Source: an uncultured Eubacterium sp.
GTDB taxonomy: Bacteria; Bacillota; Clostridia; Lachnospirales; Lachnospiraceae
DNA length: 15,222 nucleotides
Direction: 5' to 3'
Assembly: GCA_910579075.1 (NCBI GenBank)
Contig: CAJTSV010000090.1
Span: 291-15,512, forward strand
In this document: one piece after another, positions 14,044-15,222 of the stretch
Layout: each line of letters begins with the position of its first letter
How positions within the stretch are numbered: position 1 is the first letter of the stretch
Notes under the pieces: generated by a model
Seen by the model: the letters and a program-made list of their open reading frames with translations, nothing else
Databases searched by the model: none
Told to the model about the DNA's origin: nothing
Program-made: the position numbers and the translations under genes

Positions 14044-14252
14044 CTTTCGTACATAGGAAGAATGGACTTTCCTGGAAATATCCCTGCTGTACTTCAGAAT
14101 ATTCTTGAAGGGGCAATGTCGTTGTTGTCCCGCATGGTGTCTATCCCGTCATTCATGGCGATGCAGCGCACGCCATTCCTGGGAAAGAAGTCCTCGATAA
14201 GCTGCCCGGCCTGCAAGTAATTCCGCCCTAACCTCGATAAATCTCCTTGTGT
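14037..14252 (-). pseudogene. Large serine recombinase remnant (part of the catalytic domain)
   Basis: The minus strand reads GDLSRLGRNYLQAGQLIEDF, then FPRNGVRCIAMNDGIDTM and RDNNDIAP. This is the middle of the serine recombinase (resolvase/invertase) catalytic domain, with the conserved DLSRLGRNY. A one-base loss near 14109-14113 shifts the frame; reading on in the correct frame gives FKNILKYSRDISRKVHSSYV, the usual continuation (about two residues seem missing after NIL). The nucleophilic serine and first strands are absent, as are the DNA-binding and zinc-ribbon parts, so it is not functional. Its downstream end is fused to the Rpn-like remnant. It may or may not come from the same gene as the fragment at 14351. 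Confidence 0.8.
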
Positions 14253-14274
14253 CAACTAAACACCAAATTTTTTA

Positions 14275-14325
14275 CGGATGCCAGAGGCGGCCAACAGGTC
14301 TTTCCCAGACCGCCCCCGGCATCCG
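14275..14325. repeat. Nested 51-bp inverted repeat at the end of the mobile element
   Basis: CGGATGCC (14275-14282) and GGCATCCG (14318-14325) are perfect outer arms. Inside, GGTCT/AGACC (14297-14301 with 14307-14311) forms a second hairpin, and GGCGG (14286-14290) can pair with CCGCC (14310-14314) as an alternative. On the minus strand TAAAAAATTT follows, and on the plus strand CTTTAT, so it is not a classic terminator on either strand. It lies just beyond the recombinase stop, where element ends are expected. Confidence 0.7.
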
Positions 14326-14350
14326 CTTTATCGTGAAGTAGAAACCTTTA

Positions 14351-14920
14351 TCAGTTGTCATGTCCCTGCATATCAAACACATCCCGGAACTTCCAGGCGA
14401 TCTCAATCTCGGTGGGAGAGGACACCAGAACTTCCTTGATGAATGTCTGCGCCAGTTCCGCCGTCAGTTCCGTTGCCCCGGCAAAGGAAGTGAACACATC
14501 ATCCTCCTGCGCCTTGTCCTGAAAGGCCAGATGCTCCAGTTCAGATAAAAGCTGTTCCTGCGCCTCCTGTTCGGCTTTGGCGGCGGCGAGTTTACTGTCA
14601 ATGTCCGCCCGCTGTCTCAGGTAGGCGTCCTTTGCCAGCGTCCCGCCGCTGTAATCCTCGTAGGCCCTGAACTTCTCCTGCCTGTACCGTTCCTGCTGCT
14701 GTTCCAGCTTTTGAAGCTCCGCGACACAGGCGGCGATGCGCTCCTTGCGGGTCAGCATCAGGGAGGACTTCTGCTTTTTCTGCTCCTGGCAGATAGCCAA
14801 CATCTGCATGACCGCCCGGAAGATGATGCCCTCGATCTCCTTCTCGGAGAACAGCTTTCCCTTCGGGCAATCGCTGTTCTCATCCGCCTTGCTCTTGGTG
14901 CAGCGGTAGTAATTCATCAT
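14351..14920 (-). pseudogene. C-terminal part of a large serine recombinase (catalytic domain missing)
   Basis: The 189 residues match the C-terminal half of transposon-type large serine recombinases. There is the end of the zinc ribbon (NYYRCTKSKADENSDCPKGK), then a long coiled coil (RKERIAACVAELQKLEQQQE and RQRADIDSKLAAAKAEQEAQ), and the final segment LAQTFIKEVLVSSPTEIEIA ending in RDVFDM. A complete enzyme is 500-plus residues; the catalytic domain and first zinc-ribbon cysteines are absent. There is an in-frame ATG pair at 14920-14915 but no convincing ribosome binding site. The upstream DNA belongs to a mobC-like gene in another frame, so this is a deletion fusion. Codon use is richer in G/C than in the ribosomal genes, which agrees with transfer. 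Confidence 0.85.
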
Positions 14921-15095
14921 TGACCGGGGAAACGGTAATGACCGGGCGTATGCTTGACTTGATAAGGGCTTGCCGGATAAACTCGGCTTGGCTCATTTTG
15001 CAGAGGGTGACACGCTCGGAAAACTCGGCGTATTCTTCCTCGGTCAAGCGTGTCTTGATTACCCGGTGGCGGTGGGGCGTGTTGTATCTTTTCAT
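14880..15095 (-). pseudogene. MobC-like relaxosome protein, truncated by fusion to the recombinase fragment
   Basis: MobC-type proteins are small ribbon-helix-helix accessory factors that bind near the origin of transfer and help the relaxase nick DNA. This one starts MKRYNTPHRHRVIKTRLTEE (ATG at 15095, AAGGAGT upstream), continues EYAEFSERVTLCKMSQAEF and IRQALIKSSIRPVITVSPV, and then runs out of frame into the recombinase sequence (LPLHQEQGG, stop at 14880). Related proteins are usually about 110-130 residues long, so the C-terminal half is lost. The frame runs to 15158 upstream, but that part shows no family likeness. The relaxase gene that normally follows is missing. Confidence 0.75.
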
Positions 15096-15119
15096 GGCTT
15101 TCAACTCCTTTCTTTTTAT

Positions 15120-15210
15120 GCTTTGCCCTCTCACCAATAGGAGAAAAACAGGGGGCAAAGCGGAAGTGTTTTTTGAAAAATCCGAAAATATTTTTTCGGG
15201 GATTTTTCAA
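15120..15210. other. Two inverted repeats upstream of mobC', oriT-like
   Basis: GCTTTGCCC (15120-15128) and GGGCAAAGC (15153-15161) form a perfect 9-bp inverted repeat. Next to it TTGAAAAAT+CCGAAAA (15173-15188) pairs with TTTTCGG+ATTTTTCAA (15193-15199 and 15202-15210), a 16-bp stem with a two-base bulge. Origins of transfer of mobilisable elements usually lie just upstream of the mobC/relaxase genes and contain such repeats. I cannot identify a nick site, and the flanking sequence is cut by the window edge, so the call rests on position and structure. Confidence 0.4.
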
Positions 15211-15222
15211 GCGGCGTAAGCC

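Noticed and set aside
13966..14220. Plus-strand open frame of 84 residues
   Set aside because: It is antisense to the recombinase and Rpn-like remnants, whose minus-strand translations carry recognisable family motifs, so the plus frame is a shadow.
14917..15210. Minus-strand 97-residue open frame over the mobC-like gene
   Set aside because: It is out of frame with the clear MobC-like translation, starts inside the inverted repeat, and has a low-complexity composition.

Overview
The window is most likely from a Gram-positive, low-to-mid-GC Clostridia chromosome, probably a Lachnospiraceae-like gut bacterium. This placement is an inference. It rests on the complete S10-spc ribosomal protein order, the zinc-ribbon form of S14, the four-cysteine adenylate kinase, strong AGGAGG ribosome binding sites, and mobile-element remnants of types common in that family. 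Every recognised gene lies on the minus strand, so the window reads biologically from right to left.

**About 12540 down to 1460: the S10-spc cluster.** A near-consensus promoter (TTGCAA, 17 bases, TATAAT) drives a structured leader of about 290 nt. It is followed by rpsJ, rplC, rplD, rplW, rplB, rpsS, rplV, rpsC, rplP, rpmC, rpsQ, rplN, rplX, rplE, rpsZ, rpsH, rplF, rplR, rpsE, rpmD, rplO and secY. All 22 genes look intact, with spacers mostly under 65 nt and several stop/start overlaps (TAATG at rplD/rplW and rplO/secY). The one long internal gap is rpsJ-rplC (190 nt), which holds several hairpins. A clear intrinsic terminator follows secY by 12 nt. The proteins build both ribosomal subunits, and SecY is the membrane channel for secretion.

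**About 1421 down to 1: adk and map.** Adenylate kinase and a methionine aminopeptidase (cut by the window edge) follow the terminator. A weak possible promoter of their own lies between them and the terminator.

**About 12541 to 15222: an accessory region upstream of the S10 promoter.** From right to left it holds two inverted repeats resembling an origin of transfer, a truncated MobC-like gene fused to the C-terminal part of a large serine recombinase, and a nested 51-bp palindrome. Next come a frameshifted recombinase catalytic-domain remnant joined to a broken Rpn/YhgA-like nuclease gene, an apparently intact GNAT acetyltransferase with a 33-bp tandem duplication at its N-terminus, a small unrecognised ORF, and about 295 bp with no convincing gene. 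This looks like a graveyard of collapsed mobile elements rather than a working system.

I found no convincing undescribed multi-gene system. The observations most worth following are the leader RNA before rpsJ, where an SD-covering hairpin with a T-run is mutually exclusive with an upstream hairpin; the hairpin set before rplC; and the mobC/recombinase deletion fusion.
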